NCBI RefSeq assembly: GCF_013337285.1
Contig: NZ_SUPW01000001.1
Coordinates: forward strand, 496,001-560,000
Source of the DNA: Agrobacterium tumefaciens
Lineage (GTDB): Bacteria; Pseudomonadota; Alphaproteobacteria; Rhizobiales; Rhizobiaceae
Reading direction: 5' to 3'
Length of the DNA stretch: 64,000 nt
In this document: in pieces, positions 47,278-56,880 of the stretch
How positions within the stretch are numbered: position 1 is the stretch's first letter
Layout: the number at the start of each line of letters is the position of its first letter
Made by a program: the position numbers and the translations under genes
The notes under the pieces: model-generated
Told to the model about the DNA's origin: nothing
The model's input: the letters and a program-made list of their open reading frames with translations, nothing else
The model's database searches: none

Positions 47278-48609
47278 TCAGTTGCGCGGCAGAAGGTCGT
47301 CATCAACAGGGCCGGCCGGCTGCTCGATGCCGGTGGTGGTGTTGAGCGCCAGTTCGGCGTTGCCGTCCTTTTCATAGATATCGTCGCGGAACTGCACCAC
47401 GCCGTCCTTCGCCGACCATGCGGTGATGTAGACGAAATAAACAGGCACTTCCTGCGCCAGCTTGATCGGCGTGTTGACGCGGGTGGCGATGACGCGCTCC
47501 ATTTCCTGACGCGACCAGCCGGGCGTGTCGCGCAGCAGCCAGCTTGTGAGGTCGCGCACATTCTGCACGCGCACGCAGCCGGAGGATTCGAAACGCATCA
47601 GCTTGTTGAACAGGCCCTGCTGCGGCGTGTCGTGCATATATTCGTTGTTCGGATTGTGGAAGTTGATCTTCGTCGAAGACATGGCGTTGATCTTGCCGGG
47701 GTCCTGGCGGAACATCAGGTTCGGGGCCTTCGGCGCGAACCAGTCGACCGCGGTCGGCGGCACTTCCTGTCCCTTGCCATCGATGAGGCGGATATTGTTC
47801 CGCTCCAGATAGGTCGGGTCCTTCTGCATCAGCGGCACGATATCCTTCTCGATGATCGAGCGCGGCGCGGTCCAGTAAGGGTTGAGGATGACCTCGTAGA
47901 TCTTGGAATTGATGACATGCGTCGGGCGGCTGGCGCGGCCGACGACGGCCGTGTTGCGCAGGACGACGCGTTCATTCTCCACCGCTTCGATGGCGGCGGC
48001 CGGAATATTGACCATCAGGTGACGCGGGCCGAGATCGCCCGACATGGACTGGATGCGCACGAGGTTGGTCTGCAATTGCGCCAGACGAATCTGGGCCGAA
48101 ACATTAAGCGCCTTGGTGGTATATTCACCGCTGACACCATCGGCGGGAAGACCATGGCGAGCCTGGAAGCGTTTCAGCGCACCATCGACGTAACTATCGA
48201 AGGCGCTGGAAATGCCGGCCTCGCGCGGCAGGTCGCCGGATACCATCAGTCGCTGGCGAAGCGCCTGTACGGAGGGGTCCGAGACGCCAATCTGAAGACG
48301 CTGCTGGCTGACGGGCACATCCGGCCAGCCGCCATTCTGCACGATCTGCTGATATTGCATGATCGCCTGCTGCATGTAGACAGGCGCTTCCCGTCCGAGA
48401 ACCGGATTGTTGGAGACCACGCCGACGGCGGAACGCGACGTATTGGCGTCGAACTGGTCATCCCAGTTGCCGCGGCGTGACGAACCCATGAGGTCGTTCA
48501 GCGCATTTTGCGCCAGCGCCGGCGCGGCAAGCGCTGCGACACCAACGGAAACGGCTGAGCGCAGAAGCGCGCGGCGCGATACGGAATCGGAAACGGATTT
48601 CTTTGTCAT
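47278..48609 (-). CDS. ldtP: L,D-transpeptidase, Tat-exported, LdtR-linked
   Basis: 443 residues. N-terminus SVSRRALLRSAVSVG then AAPALA is a twin-arginine signal. A peptidoglycan-binding domain (ALKRFQARHGLPADGVSG) precedes the YkuD catalytic domain: HDTPQQGLFNKLMRFESSGC with the catalytic Cys and following Arg (S-x-G-C-V-R). Forms 3-3 cross-links in peptidoglycan or attaches proteins to it, in the periplasm. In Liberibacter and relatives, LdtR controls a neighbouring L,D-transpeptidase; here ldtR lies upstream on the same strand. Confidence 0.92.
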   Translation of the reverse strand: MTKKSVSDSVSRRALLRSAVSVGVAALAAPALAQNALNDLMGSSRRGNWDDQFDANTSRSAVGVVSNNPVLGREAPVYMQQAIMQYQQIVQNGGWPDVPVSQQRLQIGVSDPSVQALRQRLMVSGDLPREAGISSAFDSYVDGALKRFQARHGLPADGVSGEYTTKALNVSAQIRLAQLQTNLVRIQSMSGDLGPRHLMVNIPAAAIEAVENERVVLRNTAVVGRASRPTHVINSKIYEVILNPYWTAPRSIIEKDIVPLMQKDPTYLERNNIRLIDGKGQEVPPTAVDWFAPKAPNLMFRQDPGKINAMSSTKINFHNPNNEYMHDTPQQGLFNKLMRFESSGCVRVQNVRDLTSWLLRDTPGWSRQEMERVIATRVNTPIKLAQEVPVYFVYITAWSAKDGVVQFRDDIYEKDGNAELALNTTTGIEQPAGPVDDDLLPRN

Positions 48610-48984
48610 TCTACCTACCAGCCACTCTCTTCGGCATTCTCAACAATGCCTAAATCAATATGATTAACAAACACGTACAACGTGCCTGCCGGCCGGTAAT
48701 GCTCGAGGCCCAAGGGTCTGGGCGCTACAGTCTGGCGGAACAGTCGGGACTTGCCGCGACAGCAGGAGAAACAGCCGGCTCCCTCACCCTTGCCGGTCCC
48801 ATATCAATATGGCCAATTCGTGTCACGCGCCTTTTCTCACAAAGCTGTGTTGCCTGAAAATAAAGGCGAAGGCCCGGATAAGGCAACGGGCTTGACATGA
48901 AAAACAAGCGTCGGCGTTGCGCGGAATCCGCAAGCCGGAGGCAAAGCGATGCCCCCGGCTTAAACAGTGAAACCGTCGCGGATA
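48610..48984. other. 375-base gap between ldtR and ldtP
   Basis: No gene. Holds a hairpin AAGCCGGAGGC/GCCCCCGGCTT (48932-48961) after ldtR without a T run, and two dyads that share the 9-mer ATCAATATG (listed separately). Confidence 0.5.
48653..48812. promoter_or_regulatory. Two dyads sharing ATCAATATG, upstream of ldtP
   Basis: AATCA-ATA-TGATT at 48653-48665, about 45 bases before the ldtP start, and CCATAT-CA-ATATGG at 48799-48812. Both contain ATCAATATG. A related AATCAATG lies at 49559-49566, upstream of ldtR. Possible LdtR sites (inference). Confidence 0.35.
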
Positions 48985-49497
48985 TTAGAGACGATAAGCG
49001 ATCGAGTCGTTCCAGAAGCGATCGAGGCGCTGCAGCAGCTTGTTCATTTCGGAGAACTCGCCGGTGCCGATGCCGCCGACCTTTTCGATCGAGCCGACGT
49101 GGCGTTCATAAAGGCGGGCAACCGTTTCGGCGATGGCCTGGCCTTCTTCAGTCAGGCTGATGCGGACCGAGCGGCGGTCGACACGCGAGCGCTGGTGGTT
49201 GATGAGACCGAGATCGACCAGCTTCTTGACGTTGTAGGAAACGTTCGAGCCGAGGTAATAACCGCGGGAACGAAGTTCACCGGCCGTCAATTCGGAATTG
49301 CCGATGTTGAAAAGCAGGAGCGCCTGTACGGCGTTGACGTCATCACGACCCTGACGATCGAACTCGTCCTTGATGACATCGAGGAGGCGGCGGTGGAGAC
49401 GTTCCACCAGGTGCAGCGACTCCATGTAGAGCGAACGGATGGTATCTTCGTGTGCGTCGGCAACAACGGCCTGCGGCTTAACTTTGCTATTGATCAT
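48985..49497 (-). CDS. ldtR: MarR-family regulator LdtR
   Basis: 170 residues. MarR winged helix: LTAGELRSRGYYLGSNVSYN (recognition region) and HQRSRVDRRSVRISLTEEGQ (wing). The sequence and its pairing with an L,D-transpeptidase gene match LdtR of 'Ca. Liberibacter asiaticus' and rhizobial relatives, which responds to small hydrophobic ligands and affects osmotic tolerance. It contains no Cys redox switch. A 231-base promoter region lies upstream. Confidence 0.9.
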   Translation of the reverse strand: MINSKVKPQAVVADAHEDTIRSLYMESLHLVERLHRRLLDVIKDEFDRQGRDDVNAVQALLLFNIGNSELTAGELRSRGYYLGSNVSYNVKKLVDLGLINHQRSRVDRRSVRISLTEEGQAIAETVARLYERHVGSIEKVGGIGTGEFSEMNKLLQRLDRFWNDSIAYRL

Positions 49498-49728
49498 GAC
49501 TGCCTCACTGTTTTGTTTGGCGGTGTGTTTGTTTGTCTCCCGCCTTGAGTGAGAACCTAATCAATGCGCATAAAATTCTACTTAAAAGCTACGATTAACA
49601 AATGGTTACCTGCATTTTCCCTGGAGGGGCCAACTTGTGGCGAAGCGGGAATGGCCAGAGCTCATCTATTATAAATCAATGACTTAGCGATAAAAAACAG
49701 CCGAAAATCAGGCCCAATTGCTTTATTC

Positions 49729-50166
49729 TTATGGTAAATCAATTCTTGCGCGTTCTTCATTCTGGCGGTGATCCAGCCAGAAAGCGACCAGAAATAGTAT
49801 ATAAATGGTTGCCACGAGGCCGTGCATGACGGGTACCAGCGTGTTGGCGCCAAAGATATGTGGCCATACCTTATACATGGCGATCTGCGCGCCTGCGCCC
49901 ATGACCCACATGACGGCGCCCCAGGAGGCGCCAAGCCAGAGACCGAGTGCCGCGACCGGGAAAATGACTGCAAGCGCGCTGCCCGCCACCCGCCAGGGCA
50001 GGTTCAGCATATCGAACCGCCCCTGCCCGCCCAGCGAGTACCCCGTGAGCATTGCCCAATATTGCAGGCCGAACCAGAAACAGGAGACCGCGACCAGTCT
50101 CATGAAGACCAGAAAGAGGATTTCCGTAAGCGGGAGCTTCGGCAGAGGTTGAGAATCAGGTTCCAT
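49729..50166 (-). CDS. DUF6163 family membrane protein
   Basis: 145 residues from ATG 50166; the longer frame upstream is not used because it lacks a start context. Four hydrophobic segments: ILFLVFMRLVAVSCFWFGLQ, WRVAGSALAVIFPVAALGLW, WGAVMWVMGAGAQIAMYKVW, and the last near LVATIYILFLVAFWL. Small rhizobial inner-membrane protein of unknown function, commonly found near hemB and ldtR. Confidence 0.75.
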   Translation of the reverse strand: MEPDSQPLPKLPLTEILFLVFMRLVAVSCFWFGLQYWAMLTGYSLGGQGRFDMLNLPWRVAGSALAVIFPVAALGLWLGASWGAVMWVMGAGAQIAMYKVWPHIFGANTLVPVMHGLVATIYILFLVAFWLDHRQNEERARIDLP

Positions 50167-50300
50167 GGCCGGAAGATACGGTCTCGACGGGCGGGCGACC
50201 AGCCCATATTGAATCCGCTGGCTCGTCTTGTCAAAGCAGCATCGCCCGTTCATGGCGGGTGTGGAACCGCAGGACCTTCGAGGGGCCGCGCCTTGTTTCC

Positions 50301-51344
50301 TCAGAAGGCCAGGGCGATCCGCACCAGCAGGCGATAGGCAAGACTGCGCGGCACCATTTGGTTGACAGTCCCGGCGATGTAGAGATCGCGGTCCGGCACA
50401 TAAAACAGCATGGCCCCGAAGACGCCGGAATGGCCGATCATGGCGGGGACGGGAAAGAAAGGCGACTGCCAGCGCGGAATGCTGAACCGCATGACACCGA
50501 TGCCATAGGAAAGAGGCACCAATGGCGAGAAGATCGAGCGCCATTGTGCCGTCATCCCCGCGAGGCTGGTTTTGGAAAACAACTCACCCCCAACAAAAGC
50601 GCGCAGAAACCGGATCTGGTCCCGCATGGTCGAGACGATGGCGCCTTCGGCGGCAAACGAGGCTAGAGCCCTGGGAGTATGCAGAGGCGTGTTTCGACAC
50701 ATAACCGCCGTGACATCGCTATAACGATCAAGCGTCGCAGGCGTGAAGAGCCAGGTGTCTTCCAGCGCCAACGGCTGAAAGATACGGTTACGGAGCGCAT
50801 TTTCATAAGAACAACCGGCCAGAATTTCAACGATGCGCCCGAGCAGCATATAGTTGGTGTCGCTGTAGAATGCCTTTCTGGGCGTGGAGGGCGCAAAGTG
50901 AGCCTTCATGGAGCGGGAAATGGACAGAAGTTCCTCGAAACTCCAGCCCCTGTCTGCCTTGAGCAGATCGGCAAGGACCGTGCCTCCGTCCGGCCGCTTG
51001 TCCTCGAAATAGTCCGGGATGCCGGAGGTATGGGCCAGAAGTTCACCGATTGTGACCTGCGATCCGAAATCACGTCCATCGTAAATATTAAGGCCAGCCA
51101 TCGTCTCGCATCCGAGCAGGTCCGAGGCGCGGGCATCCAGCGTGAGCTTATGCTCCTCGCACAGCTGGACGATCAAAGCTGCCGTGAACAACTTGGTGAT
51201 GCTGGCGATGAAATAAGGTCGATGCGCTTCGCCGTGCCGCCAGGAAAAACCGGTGGACGGCTGCTCGACAGTCAGGGAAAGTCCGGCGGCACCGGGCGGA
51301 AAGACATATCCGGCCGCGATCCGCTCAAGCTTCGGCGTTTGCAT
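50301..51344 (-). CDS. Serine hydrolase, beta-lactamase/esterase class C fold
   Basis: 347 residues (GGAG upstream of ATG 51344). SITK (S-x-x-K catalytic pair) near residue 47, YSDTNY as the second element (Y-x-N region), GIPDYFE and the HSGVFGAM-type third element near 300. No signal peptide, so cytoplasmic. Probably an esterase or D-aminopeptidase rather than a beta-lactamase; substrate unknown. Divergent from hemB. Confidence 0.8.
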   Translation of the reverse strand: MQTPKLERIAAGYVFPPGAAGLSLTVEQPSTGFSWRHGEAHRPYFIASITKLFTAALIVQLCEEHKLTLDARASDLLGCETMAGLNIYDGRDFGSQVTIGELLAHTSGIPDYFEDKRPDGGTVLADLLKADRGWSFEELLSISRSMKAHFAPSTPRKAFYSDTNYMLLGRIVEILAGCSYENALRNRIFQPLALEDTWLFTPATLDRYSDVTAVMCRNTPLHTPRALASFAAEGAIVSTMRDQIRFLRAFVGGELFSKTSLAGMTAQWRSIFSPLVPLSYGIGVMRFSIPRWQSPFFPVPAMIGHSGVFGAMLFYVPDRDLYIAGTVNQMVPRSLAYRLLVRIALAF

Positions 51345-51516
51345 CTATCACTCCTACTGGCCTGTTCCGTGCAGGCTTGCACAATCGACCGTGTCAACTC
51401 CTGGTAACGCCGCACTATTCCCCAACACCATTGCAGGAAAATTGTCGCATTCGCATCGTGCGCCCTCCGTGTTATGGAGCTTTCCAGAATGGGCGGGATA
51501 CGAAGGATATTCTTAC

Positions 51517-52530
51517 ATGCAGGACAAAACGCATCTGGTCGACGAGATTACCGGCCATCGACGCATGCGGCGCAATCGCAAGGCGGACTGGACGCGCCGT
51601 CTGGTGCAGGAGAACCGCCTGACCGTCGACGATCTCATCTGGCCAGTGTTCATCGTGCCGGGCAGCAATATCCTCGATCCCATTCCGGCGATGCCCGGCG
51701 TCAACCGGATGAGTATCGACCGGCTTGTGGAAGCGGCGAAGGAAGCCGCCGATCTCGGCATCCCGGCAATCGCCACCTTTCCGAATATCGAGATGGAGCT
51801 GCGTGACGAGACCGGCTCGAATGCGCTGGAGGCCAATAACCTCATCAATCAGGCGACGATCGCGGTCAAAAAAGCCGTTCCAAATATCGGTATGATCACC
51901 GATGTCGCGCTCGACCCTTTCACCAGCCACGGGCATGACGGCATTTTGCGCGGCGACGAGATCGTCAATGACGAGACGGTCGATCAGGTCGTCAGGGCGG
52001 CGATCCTGCAGGCGGATGCCGGCTCCGACATTATTTCTCCGTCGGAAATGATGGATGGCCGCATCGGCGCTATCCGTCGCGGTCTCGATGCAGCCGGGCA
52101 TCAGAATGTCGGCATCATGGCTTATGCGACGAAATTCGCCTCCGGTTATTATGGCCCCTATCGCGAGGCCATTTCCACGGCGGGGCTGCTGAAGGGCGAC
52201 AAGAACAGCTATTACATCAGCCCTGCCAACGGCATGGAGGCGATCCGCGATGCGGCGCTCGACGTTGAGGAAGGGGCTGACATGCTGATGGTCAAACCCG
52301 GCCTGCCCTATCTCGACATCTGCTGGCGGCTGAAGGAGAATTTCGGGCTGCCGACTTTCGCTTATCAGGTGTCAGGCGAATATACCCAGATCAAGGCGGC
52401 GGCCATGAATGGCTGGATCGACGGCGAGCGGGTGATGATGGAAACGCTTCTCTGTTTCAAGCGTGCAGGCTGCGACGGCATCTTGAGCTATTTCGCCATC
52501 GAGGCTGCACGCAAGCTCGCAAAGGGCTGA
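51517..52530 (+). CDS. hemB: Delta-aminolevulinic acid dehydratase (magnesium type)
   Basis: 337 residues from ATG 51517 (GAAGG upstream). Joins two 5-aminolevulinates into porphobilinogen. Schiff-base lysines in YATKFASGYYGP and MLMVKPGLPYLD. The metal loop reads DVALDPFTSHGHDG, with Asp/Ala where zinc enzymes have Cys, which marks the Zn-independent, Mg-stimulated class typical of rhizobia and Pseudomonas. Divergent from the serine hydrolase. Confidence 0.95.
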   Translation: MQDKTHLVDEITGHRRMRRNRKADWTRRLVQENRLTVDDLIWPVFIVPGSNILDPIPAMPGVNRMSIDRLVEAAKEAADLGIPAIATFPNIEMELRDETGSNALEANNLINQATIAVKKAVPNIGMITDVALDPFTSHGHDGILRGDEIVNDETVDQVVRAAILQADAGSDIISPSEMMDGRIGAIRRGLDAAGHQNVGIMAYATKFASGYYGPYREAISTAGLLKGDKNSYYISPANGMEAIRDAALDVEEGADMLMVKPGLPYLDICWRLKENFGLPTFAYQVSGEYTQIKAAAMNGWIDGERVMMETLLCFKRAGCDGILSYFAIEAARKLAKG

Positions 52531-52629
52531 CGGCCACGTCTTATTGTATTCGGTCGTTTTCTTCCCATATTGTCTGCTGACACGGCATATATGCCGAGCT
52601 GTCAGACCTTCTTTAGGAGAAAACGACCG

Positions 52630-53088
52630 ATGAGCCTCGACCAGAACCCCACCTATGCCGCACCGGACGACTGGCGCGCCTATAGCGGCGTCCTGAGCCG
52701 GCGCGTCTTCGCGTTCCTGATCGACTACGCGATCGTTCTGCTTCTGTGCATCCCGGCTGCGGTCATCGTTTTTTTTCTCGGCGTGATTACCTTCGGCCTT
52801 GGCTGGTTTCTCTTCCCGGCGCTGTTCGTCATCGTCGCGGTGCTTTATTTCGGCATATCACTCGGCGGTCCCTCGCAGGCCACACCCGGCATGCGGGCGA
52901 TGGGCATCGCGATGGCGCGCATGGACGGGCGGCGAATCGATTTTCTGTTGGCGACCGTGCACATCGTGCTGTTCTGGGTCATCAACTCGGTTTTGACCCC
53001 TTTGATTCTTCTGGCAGGCCTGTTTACCGAGCGCTCGCGCCTCGTTCACGACTTCCTGCTCGGCACCGTCATGGTCAGAACACGCTGA
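52630..53088 (+). CDS. RDD family membrane protein
   Basis: 152 residues from ATG 52630 (AGGAG upstream). RRVFAFLIDYAIVLLLC carries the Arg-Asp of the family's name; three further hydrophobic segments follow, with GPSQATPGMRAMGI and RSRLVHDFLLGTVMV near the end. Some RDD proteins are Na+/H+ antiporters; role here unknown. A hairpin AAAGCCACG/CGTGGCTTT (53097-53118) follows and may terminate it. Confidence 0.85.
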   Translation: MSLDQNPTYAAPDDWRAYSGVLSRRVFAFLIDYAIVLLLCIPAAVIVFFLGVITFGLGWFLFPALFVIVAVLYFGISLGGPSQATPGMRAMGIAMARMDGRRIDFLLATVHIVLFWVINSVLTPLILLAGLFTERSRLVHDFLLGTVMVRTR

Positions 53089-53266
53089 TATCGAGGAAAG
53101 CCACGAAAACGTGGCTTTCAAAGGCGGTAAATACCTCATCCCGCAGTTGACGTTTTCCGTCATTTTGCCATTCTGTGACATTATGCTTGTCGCTTGAAGC
53201 GCCGCCGCCAACCCCGTGAAATCGCGGCTCGCTTTCATAACAGACGCAGGAGGCGATCACGGTTCC

Positions 53267-54025
53267 ATGAACACGCAGGCGACGCCCTCTCCTCAATTCT
53301 ATCTTACGGCACCGGCCACCTGTCCCTATCTGCCGAACCAGATGGAGCGGAAGGTTTTTACGCATCTGGTTGGCCCGCGCGCGTCTGATATGAACGACCT
53401 TCTGACTCAGGGCGGCTTCAGGCGTTCGCAAAACATCGCCTATCGCCCGGCCTGCGAAAACTGCCGCGCCTGCGTTTCCGTGCGTATCCTGACCGAACAG
53501 TTCCAGCCGACAAAATCGATGCGGCGCGTTCTCGCCATCAACAGGGATGTCGTGGCAACCGTCCACGCCGCCGAGCCTTCTACCGAGCAGTTCTCCCTGT
53601 TCCGCCGTTATCTCGACCACCGCCACCAGTCGGGCGGCATGTCCGATATGTCGGCGCTGGACTATGCGATCATGGTCGAAGACACGCATGTGAACACACG
53701 CATCATCGAATATCGCCTGCGCGAACCCGGCTCCGGCATCGACGCCAGCAAACGCGGCGAATTGCTGGCCGTGGCGCTCAGCGACGTGATGAGCGACGGG
53801 CTGTCGATGGTCTATTCGTTCTTCAACCCCGACCTCGAAAAACGCTCGCTCGGCACCTTCATGATCATCGACCACATCACCCGCACCCGCGCACTCGGCC
53901 TGCCGCATGTGTATCTCGGCTACTGGGTCGATGGCTCGGACAAGATGGGCTACAAGACCAGATACCATCCGCAGGAACACCTGACGCCGCGCGGGTGGGA
54001 GGTTTATTCTCCTAAAGAAGAATAA
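53267..54025 (+). CDS. bpt: Aspartate/glutamate leucyltransferase (Bpt)
   Basis: 252 residues from ATG 53267 (AGGAGG 12 bases upstream). ATE-like fold: [53 protein letters not shown], and [20 protein letters not shown]. The CENCRAC cluster is conserved in the family. Transfers Leu from leucyl-tRNA to proteins with N-terminal Asp or Glu, marking them for ClpS-dependent degradation. Adaptor ClpS not in the window. Confidence 0.93.
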   Translation: MNTQATPSPQFYLTAPATCPYLPNQMERKVFTHLVGPRASDMNDLLTQGGFRRSQNIAYRPACENCRACVSVRILTEQFQPTKSMRRVLAINRDVVATVHAAEPSTEQFSLFRRYLDHRHQSGGMSDMSALDYAIMVEDTHVNTRIIEYRLREPGSGIDASKRGELLAVALSDVMSDGLSMVYSFFNPDLEKRSLGTFMIIDHITRTRALGLPHVYLGYWVDGSDKMGYKTRYHPQEHLTPRGWEVYSPKEE

Positions 54026-54084
54026 GAATTCGCCAAACAGTCAAATTCATCCGATAAACTCCATTTAAACTTGGAGTACTTCAT

Positions 54085-54327
54085 ATGAAAGCAACCATTT
54101 TCGAGATCGGCGAAGCCGCAGGTATTATTATCCCCAAGGACATGCTTGAACGGCTTGGCTGGAAGATCGGCGACGTTCTCAATCTACGAATCGATGGCAA
54201 TGTGCTTGACGTGCGATCCGCCAGTGGTGTGGATGAGGCGACAGATGATTTTGATCGTCAGCTTGAACATGCGCGGAGCGCGATGCGCAAGTACCACGTC
54301 GCCTTGAAAACGCTCGCAAAATCATAA
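54085..54327 (+). CDS. AbrB/MazE/SpoVT-type antitoxin-like protein, no partner toxin
   Basis: 80 residues. KATIFEIGEAAGIIIPKDMLERLGWKIGD is the swapped-hairpin DNA-binding half (shown only in part elsewhere); the C-terminus (DRQLEHARSAMRKYHVALKTL) would be the toxin-binding tail. Members usually precede a Doc- or MazF-type toxin gene. Only 71 bases separate it from the convergent parC gene, so no toxin is present. Confidence 0.8.
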   Translation: MKATIFEIGEAAGIIIPKDMLERLGWKIGDVLNLRIDGNVLDVRSASGVDEATDDFDRQLEHARSAMRKYHVALKTLAKS

Positions 54328-54362
54328 AATTCGCTTGGTTTGACCACCAAACAAATACGATA

Positions 54363-54389
54363 GAAAACGTCCCGGCGGTGCCGGGAACG
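54363..54389 (-). terminator. Terminator of parC
   Basis: Minus-strand stem TCCCGG/CCGGGA (54386-54381 with 54375-54370) flanked by complementary ACGT, followed by TTTT. The hairpin lies 10 bases beyond the parC stop. Confidence 0.6.
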
Positions 54390-54398
54390 TCAATCACA

Positions 54399-56651
54399 TC
54401 ACCCGCCAAATTTCCCGCTCCGCGGAAAGCCCTTCGGCACGGTGCGGCCAACGGTGGCGCGGTCGGCCAGCCATTCGCGCAATTCTTCGCCGACCTTGTT
54501 GAACAGACGTCCGGCCGTGTCGGACCAGCTCAAGCCTTCGGCCAGCGCGAAGCACTTCACATCCACCACGCCGCCATCCTTGTAACGCTGCAGGCGCACG
54601 CCCTTGCCGCGCGACATTTCCGGCACCTGCGACAGCGGGAAAGCCAAAAGCTTGCGGTTTTCGCCGACGACGGCGACATGGTCGCCGGTCACCGGCACGG
54701 CAAGCTTGGCTTCGTCAGGCATGGCGACATTCATGATCTGCTTGCCCTTGCGGGTGTTGGCGATCATTTCGCTTTCGGCGACGATGAAGCCGTTGCCGCC
54801 GGTGGAGACCAGTAGCAGCTTGCGCGATGGATCGTGAACGAAGGCCGTCAGGATATCCTGATCATTCTCCATATCGACCATAATGCGGATCGGCTCGCCA
54901 TGGCCACGTCCACCCGGCAGCTTGTCTGCGCCGAGCGTATAGGCCTTGCCGCCGGTGGTCAGAAGCAGCAGCTTGTCGGTCGTCTGCGCCGGGAAGGCGA
55001 GCTTCGGACCGTCGCCTTCCTTGAAGGTCAGGGCGGACGTGTCGGACATGTGCCCCTTCAGCGCCCTGATCCAGCCCTTCTGCGAGATGACGATGGTGAC
55101 CGGTTCCTTCTCGATCATCGACTGATGGATAGCATCGATATCGGCATCCGGTGCATCGGCGAATTGCGTGCGACGACGGCCGATCTCGGTTGCCTTGGCG
55201 TATTTCTTTTTGACCTCGCCGATTTCCCAGGCGACGGTCTGCCACTGCTTGTCATCGGAGGCGAGCAGTCCTTCGATTTCAGCCTTCTCGCTGCTGAGGT
55301 CGTCGTGTTCCTTGCGGATTTCGAATTCCTCGAGCTTGCGCAGGTTGCGCAGCCGCATATTGAGGATGGCTTCGGCCTGATTGTCGGTGAGCGACCACCT
55401 GGCCATCATCACCTGTTTCGGCTCATCCTCCTCGCGGATGATGCGGATCATTTCATCCAGATTGAGATAGGCGACCAGCAGGCCGCCCAGAATCTCGAGC
55501 CTGCGGTCGATGGCGGCCAGACGGTGACGGGAGCGGCGGACCAGCACGTCCTTGCGGTGCGCCAGCCATTCGCTCAGCACCTCGTTCAGCGCCATCACCT
55601 TCGGCACCTTGCCAAGCGACAACACGTTCATGTTGAGCGGCAGGCGGCTTTCGAGGTCGGACAGGCGGAACAGCGATTCCATCAGCAGCGTCGCATCGAC
55701 GGTGCGGTTCTTCGGCACCAGCACGATACGCACGTCTTCGGCGGATTCGTCGCGGACATCCTCCAGCAGCGGCAGCTTGCGGGCGAGCAAGAGCTCGGCG
55801 ATCTTTTCGATCAGCCGCGATTTCTGCACCTGGAAGGGAATTTCGGTGATGACGATCTGGTAACCGCCGCGGCCGAGATCTTCCGTTTCCCATTTGGCGC
55901 GCACGCGAAAACCGCCACGCCCCGTCTTATAGGCCTCGAGAATATTCTCGCGGCTTTCGATGATGATGCCACCGGTCGGCAGGTCCGGGCCGGGAATGAA
56001 CTCCACCAGCTTCTCAACCGTCGCATCGGGGTGCTTGATGAGATGAAGTGCGGCGTCGCAAAGTTCATGGGCATTGTGCGGCGGGATCGATGTCGCCATG
56101 CCGACGGCGATGCCGGAGGCCCCGTTTGCCAGAAGGTTCGGGAAAGCGCCCGGCAGGACGACCGGTTCCTCGTCTTCCTCGTTATAGGTGGCGCGGAAAT
56201 CCACCGCGTCCTCGCCGATGCCTTCCAGCAGCAGCGCCGCCACATCGGTCATGCGCGCTTCGGTATAACGATAGGCGGCGGCGCCGTCGCCATCGATGTT
56301 GCCGAAATTGCCCTGCCCGTCGACGATCGGATAGCGCTGGGAGAAATCCTGCGCGAGGCGCACCAGCGCATCATAGACCGACTGGTCGCCATGCGGGTGG
56401 AACTTACCGATCACGTCACCGACGATACGGGCGCATTTCTTGAAGGCCGAGTTGGGGCGGATGCCCATCTCGCTCATGGCGTGGATAATGCGGCGATGCA
56501 CCGGCTTCAGGCCGTCGCGCACATCCGGCAGCGCACGATGCATGATCGTGGACAGGGCGTAAGCGAGGTAGCGCTCTTCAAGCGCCGCCTTCAAATCGAC
56601 CGGATGAATGTTATCGTCTCCGCCTGACGGAGGTACAAGATTTTTTCCCAT
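54399..56651 (-). CDS. parC: DNA topoisomerase IV subunit A
   Basis: 750 residues. Catalytic tyrosine in [11 protein letters not shown]; the [13 protein letters not shown] segment is the quinolone-resistance region. The residue after HPHGD is Gln90 rather than the Ser seen in E. coli ParC/GyrA, and Asp94 takes the acidic position. ParC rather than GyrA is shown by the shorter C-terminal domain without a GyrA box (Q-R-R-G-G-K-G). Unlinks daughter chromosomes with ParE, which is elsewhere. Confidence 0.93.
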   Translation of the reverse strand: MGKNLVPPSGGDDNIHPVDLKAALEERYLAYALSTIMHRALPDVRDGLKPVHRRIIHAMSEMGIRPNSAFKKCARIVGDVIGKFHPHGDQSVYDALVRLAQDFSQRYPIVDGQGNFGNIDGDGAAAYRYTEARMTDVAALLLEGIGEDAVDFRATYNEEDEEPVVLPGAFPNLLANGASGIAVGMATSIPPHNAHELCDAALHLIKHPDATVEKLVEFIPGPDLPTGGIIIESRENILEAYKTGRGGFRVRAKWETEDLGRGGYQIVITEIPFQVQKSRLIEKIAELLLARKLPLLEDVRDESAEDVRIVLVPKNRTVDATLLMESLFRLSDLESRLPLNMNVLSLGKVPKVMALNEVLSEWLAHRKDVLVRRSRHRLAAIDRRLEILGGLLVAYLNLDEMIRIIREEDEPKQVMMARWSLTDNQAEAILNMRLRNLRKLEEFEIRKEHDDLSSEKAEIEGLLASDDKQWQTVAWEIGEVKKKYAKATEIGRRRTQFADAPDADIDAIHQSMIEKEPVTIVISQKGWIRALKGHMSDTSALTFKEGDGPKLAFPAQTTDKLLLLTTGGKAYTLGADKLPGGRGHGEPIRIMVDMENDQDILTAFVHDPSRKLLLVSTGGNGFIVAESEMIANTRKGKQIMNVAMPDEAKLAVPVTGDHVAVVGENRKLLAFPLSQVPEMSRGKGVRLQRYKDGGVVDVKCFALAEGLSWSDTAGRLFNKVGEELREWLADRATVGRTVPKGFPRSGKFGG

Positions 56652-56880
56652 GGTGCTTGACTAGCGGAAATGCCGGAACCCGGCAAGAAATTCAGGGGTC
56701 TGCGCTGTGGATGAAAGCAACTCTTTCATGCGTTTTTTTGTTAACCGCGTTGTAAATGCCGCAATGCCGCCGTCATGCGAATCGATCTAAATTCTGTAGA
56801 CCTTTGAATAATCGTGAATATAAGTATCACCATTAGCATTCTGACACGGTGCACATCCGTACGTTGAGGGAAGAAACATC

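Noticed and set aside
54834..56627. 597-codon open frame opposite parC
   Set aside because: Fully antisense to a conserved topoisomerase gene in GC-rich DNA; composition (His/Gln/Arg/Ala) is that of a shadow frame and it has no family features.
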